From: Mucilaginibacter sp.
Lineage (GTDB): Bacteria; Bacteroidota; Bacteroidia; Sphingobacteriales; Sphingobacteriaceae
Length of the DNA stretch: 38,912 bases
Reading direction: 5' to 3'
NCBI GenBank assembly: GCA_016763755.1
Contig: JAESTD010000173.1
Coordinates: 1-38,912 of the forward strand
Shown: positions 7,294 to 15,983 of the stretch, piece after piece
Numbering within the stretch: position 1 is the first letter of the stretch
Layout: every line of letters starts with the position of its first letter
Translations under genes and position numbers: made by a program
Notes under the pieces: model-generated
The model's database searches: none
The model's input: the letters and a program-made list of their open reading frames with translations, nothing else
Told to the model about the DNA's origin: nothing

Positions 7294-8529
7294 TTAGGTG
7301 ATGCGCAGAGTAAGCAACGTAACGTCGTCAATCGGCTTACCTTTCAACACGTTTTTAATGTGGTTCATTAAACCCTCATTGAAAGAGTCCGGATCAGTTT
7401 CGCCGTTTTCTATCACGTACTCCATCATTTTGTCCTCGTTCCAGTTCTTGTTGGCCGATTCCAGATCCATTAAGCCGTCGGTGTAGTTAAACAATAAACT
7501 TCCCGGTTCAACATCTACCTCGCCTTCGTTTAAAAAAGGAAGGTCGTCAAAGGCACCGATCATTGTAGTGCCTAACCTCAGGGGTATTGCACCACCTTCT
7601 GCGTATAAAATGGTTGGATTATGGCCTGCGTTAACATAGCACAGCCTGCGGGTACGTTCGTTGTACTTGGCCAGGAACAGCGTAATAAACCGTTCGCCCT
7701 TGGTGTTACGCACGACTATTTTATTGAGCCGCTCAACAACCGTTGCCAAGTCATCTTCAATGGCAACCAATCCATGCAGGCTGGCCTGAAAGTTGGCCAT
7801 CAGCAAAGCTGCTGAAATTCCCTTACCTGATACATCGGCAACGCACCACATAAACTCGTTTTCGTTAAGTCGAAAGAAATCAAAATAATCGCCACCGATA
7901 TCCTGGTGAGGTAAATATTTAGCATCTACCTCAACGGTGTCTTCCTTATGCTCGCGCATGGGTACAAGCATGTTTTGCACTTCAACTGCCAGCTCCATTT
8001 CACGCTGAAAGCGTTCGGCCTGCAAACGCTCGCGGAACAAGCGCTTATTCTCCAGCGCAACCACAATAACGTTGATAAGCGTTTGGATAAACGTAAGATC
8101 ATTACTAAGCATATTGCCCGAAGTGTCAAAATCACCAATGAGGGCAAAAGCTAACGCTCTGTTTTTATGATAGATTGGAATAAAATAATTATACGTGTTT
8201 AACGTTTTATCTGTATGATCTTGCAGCGGGGTTGGTGCCCTGTACTTGCTTAAGTATTGCCAGGTATTGTTTAATACAACAGGAGATTCAATTACGCCGC
8301 CATATTTGGCAATGCAGGTGAAACTGCCATTTTTTTCGATCATGAACCTGAATTTACCTATCTGAAGGTAGTTTTTCAGGATCACTTCAAGCATCTGAAA
8401 AAGTGTGGTTGTAGGCGTATTTTTATTGATAGCACGAGTTACCTCCAATAAGGAGTTCAACTCCGACTGCCTTTTTAACAGCAGTCTGATGAGTTCATCT
8501 TCACCCGAGCTTTCCTGGTAGTTTAACAT
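7294..8529 (-). CDS. GAF-type sensor linked to an RsbU/SpoIIE PP2C phosphatase
   Basis: The protein has 411 residues. Residues about 20-165 look like a GAF-type sensor domain, and 165-190 form a helical linker (FRERLQAERFQREMELAVEVQ) typical of RsbU-like phosphatases. Residues 200-410 are a PP2C-type Ser/Thr phosphatase: metal-binding Asp210 and Asp214 in DIGGDYFD, Asp232 in ADVSGKG, NAGHNP at 300-305 and Asp351 in YTDG. Such enzymes usually dephosphorylate anti-sigma-factor antagonists in partner-switching pathways. No STAS-domain antagonist or anti-sigma kinase gene is adjacent, so the target is unknown. No membrane segment is seen, so it is probably cytosolic. Transcribed alone, convergent with radA. 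Confidence 0.9.
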   Translation of the reverse strand: MLNYQESSGEDELIRLLLKRQSELNSLLEVTRAINKNTPTTTLFQMLEVILKNYLQIGKFRFMIEKNGSFTCIAKYGGVIESPVVLNNTWQYLSKYRAPTPLQDHTDKTLNTYNYFIPIYHKNRALAFALIGDFDTSGNMLSNDLTFIQTLINVIVVALENKRLFRERLQAERFQREMELAVEVQNMLVPMREHKEDTVEVDAKYLPHQDIGGDYFDFFRLNENEFMWCVADVSGKGISAALLMANFQASLHGLVAIEDDLATVVERLNKIVVRNTKGERFITLFLAKYNERTRRLCYVNAGHNPTILYAEGGAIPLRLGTTMIGAFDDLPFLNEGEVDVEPGSLLFNYTDGLMDLESANKNWNEDKMMEYVIENGETDPDSFNEGLMNHIKNVLKGKPIDDVTLLTLRIT

Positions 8530-8627
8530 TTTTGCTAATACGCTGTCTAAAATAGTTAATTAATATGTTTTAGAAAGTGTAAAACCCCATTTTTTAAAAT
8601 AACGCTACAACTTACCTGTTTAAAAAT

Positions 8628-9758
8628 TTAACGAACAACTCTCCCCTTCCATGCATATCTGCGTGTATTGCCTAATAATCCCACATAAACAAAATACAAA
8701 ATATGTATTGGGCCCAAGATAATAAGCAACGAAACCAAGCCTGATCGCTTAAAAAAAGAAGTGATAGGTAAAAGAAATGCCAACTCTATCAAATACTTTA
8801 ATAAAAATTGGATCAGAAACAATATCAGGTAATTGATATTGAAAAAGCCGAGGCAGGCATTCATAAGCAATGACAAATTAAACAACCATATGCAAACTGC
8901 CAGGGCAACAACTTTCTTATCTTTATAACGGGTAGATTTTGATGCCCATCTACGCCTTTGCTGCAAAAATTCTTTAAGGGTATGTTTAGCGTGGGTATAA
9001 ACCACGGCATCGCGGTTTTTTAAAAACCCTATCCGGTGCGGATAAACTTCGGCCACTTTTTGCAGCAGCAACTCATCATCGCCTGATGCCAGATCATCAA
9101 TACCTTTAAAGCCGCCAACTTCGTAAAATACATCTTTACGGTAGGCAAAATTAGCACCGTTGCATGTTGATGCACGGCCGTTACCAATAAACGCGGCACC
9201 AATGCCAATCAGGTAACTAAACTCCAATGTCTGCAAGCGTTCAAATAACGAGGTCTCTTCAAAGTAGGTCACCGGTGATGAGATCATAACCGGCTCGTTT
9301 ATTTCATAGTATGCTACAATGGTTGATAGCCATTTGCTGTCCATTCGGCAATCGGCATCGGTACAAACCATCAGTTCGCCGTTTGAGTGCGCAATGGCTT
9401 CTGCGATTGCTTTCTTTTTGTACGAGTTAAGTGGTTTATCTTCATTTAGCTGCAGCAATTGTACGCCACGGTCGGCAAAACTGCGGATGATATTGGCGGT
9501 GTCATCGGTAGAATGGTCGTCTACAATGATGATCTCCGTAAGATGTTTTGGATAATCCTGAGCCAGAATATCTTCAATGGTTAGATGAATACGCTCGGCC
9601 TCATTACGGGCGGCTATCAATATGGTTACAGAAGTAGCTAACGGGGCGTCATTAAGTTTGCTGCGTTTTAGTGCCGCCCATCCCTTTATAAGATAAGCTA
9701 CCACAAACAGATACAAACCCGTAAGCAATAAGGAAACAGTGCTATGCAGTACGATCAA
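8628..9758 (-). CDS. Family 2 membrane glycosyltransferase
   Basis: This inner-membrane enzyme of 376 residues transfers a sugar from a nucleotide-sugar donor. An N-terminal membrane helix (3-25) precedes a GT-A domain with the family 2 signatures: VDDHSTDDT (79-87), the metal-binding DAD (134-136), a GDDE acceptor-base region (226-229) and the Q-x-x-R-W motif (267-271). Three or four C-terminal helices (about 283-370) complete it, an architecture shared with processive and lipid-linked synthases. It overlaps the upstream flippase-like gene by 17 bp, so translation is probably coupled. The sugar and acceptor cannot be predicted. Confidence 0.9.
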   Translation of the reverse strand: MIVLHSTVSLLLTGLYLFVVAYLIKGWAALKRSKLNDAPLATSVTILIAARNEAERIHLTIEDILAQDYPKHLTEIIIVDDHSTDDTANIIRSFADRGVQLLQLNEDKPLNSYKKKAIAEAIAHSNGELMVCTDADCRMDSKWLSTIVAYYEINEPVMISSPVTYFEETSLFERLQTLEFSYLIGIGAAFIGNGRASTCNGANFAYRKDVFYEVGGFKGIDDLASGDDELLLQKVAEVYPHRIGFLKNRDAVVYTHAKHTLKEFLQQRRRWASKSTRYKDKKVVALAVCIWLFNLSLLMNACLGFFNINYLILFLIQFLLKYLIELAFLLPITSFFKRSGLVSLLIILGPIHILYFVYVGLLGNTRRYAWKGRVVR

Positions 9759-10716
9759 AGAATCTCAATTTAAATACAAATACAGAACCGATAATGGCGG
9801 GTATGATCAGGTTGATTAGCCAGATAGATGATACCGCTGCAATAATAGCGATTTGCTGATTGGTTATATACAAAAATAAGTGCATGGCTGTAAAACTCCT
9901 CACACCGATATCTAAAAGATCAAGCGATGGCATGGCTGATTGGATAAAGAGAAACACCAATACCGTCATCATCATGCTGAAGAATGGCAGCCCGGGTAGC
10001 AGCAAATCAATTACCAGGTAATACTGAAAAGAGAACACGAAAAAACGCGCCAGGCTGTAGCCAAATACACTAAACAGCTCACGTTTATCATACCGACCCA
10101 TAATATCAAAAAAGCGCCGGTACTTTTTCAGGAAACTTACCTTATCCAACCAACTTACCAATGTGCTGATATTGAAATACAACATCAGGAACAGCATTAA
10201 AAACGCAATAGATAAAACTGCTACGCCTAAAAAAAGCCAGATATTCCAGTTCAAAAAATTATAGATAAACCAAAGCGTAGCCAGTATGCCCACCAGGTTA
10301 GTGATCACATTTTGTGCAAACGCGCCCACGGCCATGGCAAACACACCATGTATCCGTTTACGATTGGGCAAAAACATTACCCGCCCTCCATACTCGCCGA
10401 TACGATTGGGGGTAAATATAGCCCAGGTTAAGCCACAGAAAACGGCTTCAACCGCTTGCCAAATAGAAATTGGGGTAAGCTTTTTTGCGAGATACTGCCA
10501 CTTAAAGCTCTCCAAAAGCCAGTTCACAACCATTAACAGCACAACTGCAGTCATGGTATAAATAACCTGGTTTCGGCTAATAGCCGATGTTAGTTGCTTA
10601 AACTGCAGCAAACTATCGTTCTTAGTAAGCAGTTTATTATAAACGAACAAAACCGTTAAAACAAGTATAGATGCTTTAAGCAGGTACGAGAGTATCTTTT
10701 TGGCAGCGGCTGTCAA
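9742..10716 (-). CDS. Flippase-like integral membrane protein (UPF0104/LPG-synthase-TM type)
   Basis: The protein has 324 residues and about seven or eight membrane helices. The pattern (SFKWQYLAKKL..., TPNRIGEYGGRV near 106-117, many aromatic helices) is that of the lysylphosphatidylglycerol synthase transmembrane region/UPF0104 family, often annotated as flippase-like. The soluble aminoacyl-transfer domain of MprF is absent. The start is TTG; no upstream ATG is available in frame. The overlap with the following glycosyltransferase gene suggests both act on one glycolipid or cell-surface glycan, one building and the other moving it. That joint role is inferred from position only. Confidence 0.85.
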   Translation of the reverse strand: MTAAAKKILSYLLKASILVLTVLFVYNKLLTKNDSLLQFKQLTSAISRNQVIYTMTAVVLLMVVNWLLESFKWQYLAKKLTPISIWQAVEAVFCGLTWAIFTPNRIGEYGGRVMFLPNRKRIHGVFAMAVGAFAQNVITNLVGILATLWFIYNFLNWNIWLFLGVAVLSIAFLMLFLMLYFNISTLVSWLDKVSFLKKYRRFFDIMGRYDKRELFSVFGYSLARFFVFSFQYYLVIDLLLPGLPFFSMMMTVLVFLFIQSAMPSLDLLDIGVRSFTAMHLFLYITNQQIAIIAAVSSIWLINLIIPAIIGSVFVFKLRFFDRTA

Positions 10717-10860
10717 GTATCAGATTTTCTGCAATGTTACAAAAAGCACCTTGTAGCGCGGGAACATATAATTTATTTAACCCGGCGTTAAATGCACCAC
10801 AAGGTATAAGTTGATAGCTACTACAACCTTACAAGGGTATTTGTTTTACTGTTAAATGGC

Positions 10861-12093
10861 TTACTTTTCGGCCAGCAGATCGTCTGTCAGTTTTTCAAAC
10901 TCGGCAATAAATTCAGTGTAGTGTTCGCCGGTACCGGGGCCATTAAACCCGGTATGGATCTTACGCACATCACCTTTTTTATCAATGATGATGGTTGTTG
11001 GAAAACCGACCACTTTGGTTAATGCAGGCAGGCTTTTGGCAGTTTCTACCTTATTACTTGTATAACCGGTTATCAGCAGCGGATACGGAACATTAAATCG
11101 GCTCTTGATCTGGTTTACTGCACGTTGTGATCTGGCGAAATCAGTAGTGCGCTCATAAGCCAAACCGACAACTTCAACACCGCGCTTCTGATATTTTTTA
11201 TAATAGTTAACCATATAGGCCGTCTCATCCATACAGTTTGGGCACCATGATCCCATTATCTGGATGATAACTACCTTGTTTTTAAATTGGGCATCGTTCA
11301 ATGAAACCGGTTTACCATTAAGGTCTTTAAATGTAAAGTCGATTTTTTTATAGCCTGGTTTTAATGCCGATAGTGAGTATGCATCAGGCAGTTTGGCGTT
11401 CTCATCCTTAACAGCGGTCCACACATCTTTACCGGTTAAGCCCGAGAAAAATTTACCATCGGTAATGGTATTGTTATCGGCAACCTTAGCAGTGAAAAGG
11501 AAAGCGTGCCCACCATCAAAGCAGGATAAATACAGGCTATCGCCGTTTACAGTACCTTCAAGAAAGCGGTAATCGCCGGTAGTGGTCAAGAACGTACCGG
11601 TAACTTTCTGGCCAACTTGCTTAAACTCGCCAACCGTGGTATCGCGGCCATCGCCCTCTCCCATTATGGCCGACCAGCGTCCTTCTACACCTTTATCCGT
11701 TTTGACAGGCTGTTCAAAGAAGCGCCATTTCTGGCCGGGAGTTGCGGTAAACTCCATCGGCACATCTTTATCAGCAAGGTGTTTAATGTATTGGCCGGTT
11801 AGCTGTTTACCGTTGTGTTTCAGTTTAAACTCCGAATCAAACAGCGGCATCTTAATAAACACTGAATCAGCTTTGGTACTAATATCTGTTACCTTAAAAC
11901 GCTCCGTACTATTAATAATGTAAAGCTCCTGCTTACCGCCTGACGTAGCTACATCGAAATTGAACGGAATCTCGTTAGCTGATGCAGTTTTGAGAACACC
12001 TCTCCAGATGCCGGTTTGCAGTTTTGTTTGTGCGGTGCTTATTTGAAAAAGCGCGGCAACAAGTACCGCGCTGCTGAATATCTTTTTGAACAT
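10861..12093 (-). CDS. Secreted TlpA-family thiol:disulfide oxidoreductase
   Basis: This envelope protein of 410 residues has a cleavable signal peptide (residues 1-21, ending ISTAQ). Residues about 22-235 are beta-rich and specific to this subfamily. The C-terminal 150 residues are a thioredoxin fold with active-site CPNC (Cys284, Cys287) in MGSWCPNCMDE and the cis-Pro region FPTTIIID. Proteins of this type reduce or maturate periplasmic thiols, for example during cytochrome c assembly or oxidative stress. It is transcribed alone from its own promoter near 12128. The substrate is unknown. Confidence 0.9.
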   Translation of the reverse strand: MFKKIFSSAVLVAALFQISTAQTKLQTGIWRGVLKTASANEIPFNFDVATSGGKQELYIINSTERFKVTDISTKADSVFIKMPLFDSEFKLKHNGKQLTGQYIKHLADKDVPMEFTATPGQKWRFFEQPVKTDKGVEGRWSAIMGEGDGRDTTVGEFKQVGQKVTGTFLTTTGDYRFLEGTVNGDSLYLSCFDGGHAFLFTAKVADNNTITDGKFFSGLTGKDVWTAVKDENAKLPDAYSLSALKPGYKKIDFTFKDLNGKPVSLNDAQFKNKVVIIQIMGSWCPNCMDETAYMVNYYKKYQKRGVEVVGLAYERTTDFARSQRAVNQIKSRFNVPYPLLITGYTSNKVETAKSLPALTKVVGFPTTIIIDKKGDVRKIHTGFNGPGTGEHYTEFIAEFEKLTDDLLAEK

Positions 12094-12124
12094 TTTGTAA
12101 AGTCTATAAAATTAGTCGACTTTG

Positions 12125-12132
12125 CAAAAGTA
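12125..12132 (-). promoter_or_regulatory. -7 promoter element of the TlpA-like gene
   Basis: On the minus strand TACTTTTG matches TAnnTTTG exactly, about 30 nt before the start codon. Confidence 0.5.
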
Positions 12133-12147
12133 GCAAAATCAGGCAAA

Positions 12148-13287
12148 CTATTTTAACACTCCGCGCGATATTACAATGCGCTGAATTTCTGATGTACCCT
12201 CATAGATCTGGGTGATCTTTGCATCGCGCATTAAACGCTCTACATGGTATTCTTTAACATAGCCATAACCACCGTGTATCTGTACAGCTTCGACAGCAGT
12301 ACGCATGGCGGTTTCTGAGGCAAACAATTTTGCCATCGATGCCGCCTGTGCATACGGCAATCCGTTGTCTTTTAACCAGGCTGCACGATGGCAAAGCAAA
12401 CGGGCTGCATCTATCTCGGTAGCCATATCGGCAAGTTTAAACTGGATGGCTTGCAGATCGGCAAGCGGCTTGCCAAATGCCTGTCGCTCTTTTGCGTATT
12501 GCACCGAAAGCTCGTAAGCGCCGGCGGCAATCCCCAAAGCCTGGGATGCAATACCTATCCGCCCGCCTTCCAGCGTCGCCATTGCGAATTTAAAACCAAA
12601 GCCTTCGTCGCCAATGCGGTTGGCTTTTGGTATTTTAACATCGGTAAACATCAGGGAGTGCGTATCGGATCCGCGAATTCCCATTTTATTCTCTTTAGGG
12701 CCAATAGTGAACCCTTCCATACCTTTTTCTACTATCAACGCATTAATACCATGATGCTTTTTACTGGCATCAGTTTGGGCCATAACGATGTAGGTTGATG
12801 CTGAGTTACCATTGGTGATCCAGTTCTTGGTACCGTTAAGCAAATAGTAGTCGCCCATATCAATTGCCGTAGTACGTTGCGATGTAGCATCAGAACCGGC
12901 TTCGGGTTCGCTCAAACAAAAAGCACCTATCACCTGCCCGGTAGCGAGCGGAACCAAATATTTTTGCTTCTGCTCTTCAGTTCCATATTTTTCCAATCCA
13001 TAACATACTAAAGAGTTATTTACCGATACTACCACAGATGCTGATGCATCAACCTTTGACAATTCTTCCATCACCAGCGAATACGAAATTGCATCCATAC
13101 CGCTGCCGCCGTACTCTGGAGATACCATCATGCCCATAAAACCAAGCTCGCCGAGTTTCTTTATTTGTTCCGCAGGAAATTTCTGATGCTCGTCGCGCTC
13201 AATAACTCCGGGTTTAAGTTCATTTTGTGCAAAATCACGCGCTGCCTGGCGTGTCATCTGCTGTTCTTCTGATAATTGGAAATGCAT
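12148..13287 (-). CDS. Acyl-CoA dehydrogenase
   Basis: This FAD flavoenzyme of 379 residues introduces the alpha,beta double bond into acyl-CoA during fatty-acid or branched-chain amino-acid breakdown. Both family signatures are present: CLSEPEAGSDA in the first half and the C-terminal QIHGGYGYVKEYHVERLMRD followed by IYEGTSEIQ, whose Glu363 is the expected catalytic base (short/medium-chain and butyryl-CoA type position). The length fits the short-chain group. It is a single gene; no electron-transfer flavoprotein genes are adjacent. Chain-length preference cannot be decided from sequence alone. A weak -7-like element (TATATTTA at 13302-13309) precedes it on the minus strand. Confidence 0.95.
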   Translation of the reverse strand: MHFQLSEEQQMTRQAARDFAQNELKPGVIERDEHQKFPAEQIKKLGELGFMGMMVSPEYGGSGMDAISYSLVMEELSKVDASASVVVSVNNSLVCYGLEKYGTEEQKQKYLVPLATGQVIGAFCLSEPEAGSDATSQRTTAIDMGDYYLLNGTKNWITNGNSASTYIVMAQTDASKKHHGINALIVEKGMEGFTIGPKENKMGIRGSDTHSLMFTDVKIPKANRIGDEGFGFKFAMATLEGGRIGIASQALGIAAGAYELSVQYAKERQAFGKPLADLQAIQFKLADMATEIDAARLLCHRAAWLKDNGLPYAQAASMAKLFASETAMRTAVEAVQIHGGYGYVKEYHVERLMRDAKITQIYEGTSEIQRIVISRGVLK

Positions 13288-13331
13288 ATTGTAAATATAG
13301 TATTATGCATGCATAGCAAAAAGGTGCAAAC

Positions 13332-13359
13332 AAAAAAAGAGAGCTCTTTTGAAGCTCCC
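13332..13359 (-). terminator. Orphan minus-strand terminator upstream of the acyl-CoA dehydrogenase gene
   Basis: On the minus strand GGGAGCT and AGCTCTC pair (seven pairs, one G-T) around a 7-nt loop and run into seven T's. It lies 45 nt before the dehydrogenase start codon, yet no annotated minus-strand gene lies upstream of it. Confidence 0.6.
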
Positions 13360-13726
13360 TTTTCCCCTAATTAATTTAAACTATTGATTAAACCCAAAAT
13401 AAAAGAACATGTTCATCTCAACTTGGGCGCCTGAGAATTCAAAGTAAAGCCCCTTTACTCAAAGAAATTTTTCATAGGTAGATGAAATATTTTTCAAAGA
13501 TGTATGCAGGACCGGTTAGGAATTAGCAAACACCAAGCCATAAACAAAAAATGGCCTTGCCAATAACAGTAGAGCAAATGCAGAATATACATTCCCATTT
13601 GGAGTAAGAGATTGATTTTTTTCTTTGCTTATTTCGATTTTATTGAAAATTAACGAGTTATGATGACTTTAACTGTTTAAACATAAATTATCGACAATCG
13701 AAAACCACGTAAAATCACGCAGTTTT

Positions 13727-13734
13727 TAATTTTG
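13727..13734 (+). promoter_or_regulatory. -7 promoter element for the M13 peptidase gene
   Basis: TAATTTTG matches TAnnTTTG exactly. It would give a leader of about 125 nt before the start codon at 13865. Confidence 0.4.
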
Positions 13735-13758
13735 TAACAAACATGTTATTATTTTTAA

Positions 13759-13833
13759 ATGATTTTATGCGAAGAAAAATCATCATCAAAATAGGTGTAT
13801 ATTTATCAAGACCTATCTATTTTTCCATACACC
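13759..13833 (+). promoter_or_regulatory. Structured leader with mutually exclusive hairpins
   Basis: ATGATTTT (13759-13766) pairs with AAAATCAT (13776-13783). Further on, ATAGGT (13791-13796) can pair with ACCTAT (13811-13816), or the overlapping GGTGTAT (13794-13800) can pair with ATACACC (13827-13833), but not both. Confidence 0.4.
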
Positions 13834-13864
13834 CGATGTATTTAATTTAATACAAAGCACCTTT

Positions 13865-15919
13865 ATGACTATAAAAATGAACACAATGAGGCTTATCACC
13901 GGCGTAGCGATGACGGTGGTGTTGCTTGGCGCCTGTAAAGACGAGCAAAAAACTTACGAGGAAAATGATGTGCTGATCAATAACATCGATAAAAGCGCAA
14001 AGCCCGGCGACGATTTTTTTAAGTACGCAAACGGAGCCTGGCTAAAGAAAAACCCTATCCCGGCCGCCTACTCAGCGTGGAGCATATTTAATCTGGTACA
14101 GGAAGACCTGCGCAACAAGATGCTTAAGATAAATGAAGAAGCCATGAAAGCCAACGCTGCCAAGGGCAGTAACACGCAAAAAATTGGCGACTTTTATTAT
14201 AGCGGCATGGACACTGTTAACATCGAAAAACTTGGTTTATCTCCACTTAAAGGGCAGCTGGCTAAGATAGATGCCATACATGATACAAAATCATTGGTAG
14301 ATGAGTTTGCCGACCTGCTCACTATAGGTGTTAATACCCCTATAGGTGCCTACGCCGGGCAGGATGAGCGCAACAGCGAAAAGATCATGCTGCAGCTTTA
14401 CCAAACCGGCATTGGCCTACCAAATCGCGATTATTATTTTAAGAATGATGAGCACACGGCCGCAGTACGTAATGACTATCAGCAAAAGCATCTGCCAGCT
14501 TTATTTAAATTTTTAGGCAATAATGATGATGCGGCTAAAAAAGCTGCCGGGCAAACCTATAATCTGGAGAAGTTCCTGGCCGATAGCTCAAGAACGTTAG
14601 AGAACCTGCGCGATCCCTATCATAACTACAACAAAATGCCTTTGGTAGGCTTAAGCAAGCTTTCGCCATTGGTAGATTGGAAAACCACTTTTAATAATGC
14701 CTATTATGAAAAAGTAGATTCGGTTATTGTTGGGCAACCGGAGTACCTGCGCGCGGTGAACACGGCTCTTACTAAATTTAGCCTCGATGACTGGAAGAAT
14801 TATTTGCGCAAGAATTTATTGGAAGAGTTTAGTCCGTATTTGAACAAAACAGTGGCTGATGAAAATTTCCGATTTTACGGTACGGTGATATCCGGCAGGA
14901 AAGAACAATTACCTCGTTGGAAACGCGTATTGGATATAGAGGAAAACGTAATGGGTGAAGTTTTAGGACAGATATTTGTGAAAGAATACTTCCCTGAGAA
15001 AACCAAGAAACGTTACGAGGATATGGTTGAAGCCGTACGCACATCCTTTAAAGAACATATTGATAAACTGGACTGGATGAGTGCCGCCACAAAAAAACGC
15101 GCTTATGAGAAATTGGCGAAGGTTTATCCGAAGGTAGGTTATCCTGATCATTGGAGAGATTACTCTGGCCTTGATATCGATAAGCAAAAATATGTGCAAA
15201 ATATCATGAACAGCGCCAAGTTTGACCGTAAGTTTAACGCAAGCAAGCTTGGCAAACCGGTTGATCGCACTGAATGGGGCATGACTCCGCAAACATATAA
15301 TGCCTATTACAATCCCTCAAATAATGAAATCGTACTACCTGCCGCCATATTTACGGTACCCGGCACAGCCGATGATAAGATTGACGATGCGGTAGTTTAT
15401 GGCTATGGCGCGGCATCAACCATTGGCCACGAGATAACCCACGGTTTTGACGATGAAGGCCGCCAGTTTGATGAAAAGGGCAACCTGAAACCATGGTGGA
15501 CACCGCAAGACTCTGCCAAATTTACCAGCCGTGCAGATATGTTGGTTAAGCAATTTAACGGCTACCAGGTTAATGATCTGCACGTTAACGGCAAAGCCAC
15601 CCTTGGCGAAAACATTGCAGACCTGGGAGGGATAGTTATAGGCCTTGACGCATTTAAAAAGACCAAACAATATAAAGAAGGTAAAACCATTAATGGATTA
15701 ACACCTATTCAGCGTTACTTTTTGGGTTATTCTTTGGGCTGGTTGGGCCATAGCCGTAAAGAAACCATCTCTAATCAAATACTTACCGATGTACACTCGC
15801 CAAATTTCCTGCGTGTGAACGGGCCGTTTAGCGATGTGCCTGAATTTTACGAAGCGTTTGGAATTAAGAAGGGTGATAAGATGTGGATTGACCCTGATAA
15901 AAGGGTAAAGATCTGGTAA
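13865..15919 (+). CDS. Secreted M13-family zinc metallopeptidase (neprilysin/PepO type), lipoprotein
   Basis: This endopeptidase of 684 residues cleaves small peptides and resembles PepO and neprilysin. The N-terminus is a lipoprotein signal with lipobox LLGAC, so it is probably anchored in the envelope with its domain outside the cytoplasm. The start could be at 13865 or at either of two later ATG codons (13877, 13886). Zinc is held by the HEITH motif (His522, His526) and by Glu582 of ENIADLGG; the C-terminus has the M13 substrate-binding NGPFSDVPEFYEAFGI region. Length is typical. The gene is single, with a long structured leader, and ends at a 48-bp palindromic terminator shared with the nuclease gene. 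Confidence 0.94.
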   Translation: MTIKMNTMRLITGVAMTVVLLGACKDEQKTYEENDVLINNIDKSAKPGDDFFKYANGAWLKKNPIPAAYSAWSIFNLVQEDLRNKMLKINEEAMKANAAKGSNTQKIGDFYYSGMDTVNIEKLGLSPLKGQLAKIDAIHDTKSLVDEFADLLTIGVNTPIGAYAGQDERNSEKIMLQLYQTGIGLPNRDYYFKNDEHTAAVRNDYQQKHLPALFKFLGNNDDAAKKAAGQTYNLEKFLADSSRTLENLRDPYHNYNKMPLVGLSKLSPLVDWKTTFNNAYYEKVDSVIVGQPEYLRAVNTALTKFSLDDWKNYLRKNLLEEFSPYLNKTVADENFRFYGTVISGRKEQLPRWKRVLDIEENVMGEVLGQIFVKEYFPEKTKKRYEDMVEAVRTSFKEHIDKLDWMSAATKKRAYEKLAKVYPKVGYPDHWRDYSGLDIDKQKYVQNIMNSAKFDRKFNASKLGKPVDRTEWGMTPQTYNAYYNPSNNEIVLPAAIFTVPGTADDKIDDAVVYGYGAASTIGHEITHGFDDEGRQFDEKGNLKPWWTPQDSAKFTSRADMLVKQFNGYQVNDLHVNGKATLGENIADLGGIVIGLDAFKKTKQYKEGKTINGLTPIQRYFLGYSLGWLGHSRKETISNQILTDVHSPNFLRVNGPFSDVPEFYEAFGIKKGDKMWIDPDKRVKIW

Positions 15920-15923
15920 AGCC

Positions 15924-15971
15924 TATACATAAAAAAGGAGAGCCAAATTTGGCTCTCCTTTTTTATGTATA
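15924..15971. terminator. 48-bp perfect palindrome, bidirectional terminator
   Basis: The sequence is its own reverse complement for 48 bp without a mismatch (centre CCAAATTTGG). The GC stem GGAGAGCC is flanked by A- and T-runs on both sides, so it ends transcription of both the M13 peptidase (plus) and nuclease (minus) genes. Confidence 0.9.
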
Positions 15972-15983
15972 AACATTTTAATA

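Larger units (their letters stand above)
13288..13864. other. 577-nt AT-rich gap with hairpins, no protein gene
   Basis: No plausible protein frame is seen. Content: a minus-strand terminator (13332-13359), a hairpin AGTAAAG-CCC-CTTTACT near 13454-13470, a 6-bp stem TTTCAT-ATGAAA near 13480-13497, a stem GCCAT-ATGGC near 13537-13554, a plus-strand promoter element at 13727-13734, and a structured leader for the M13 peptidase gene. A minus-strand small RNA ending at the terminator is possible. Confidence 0.45.
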
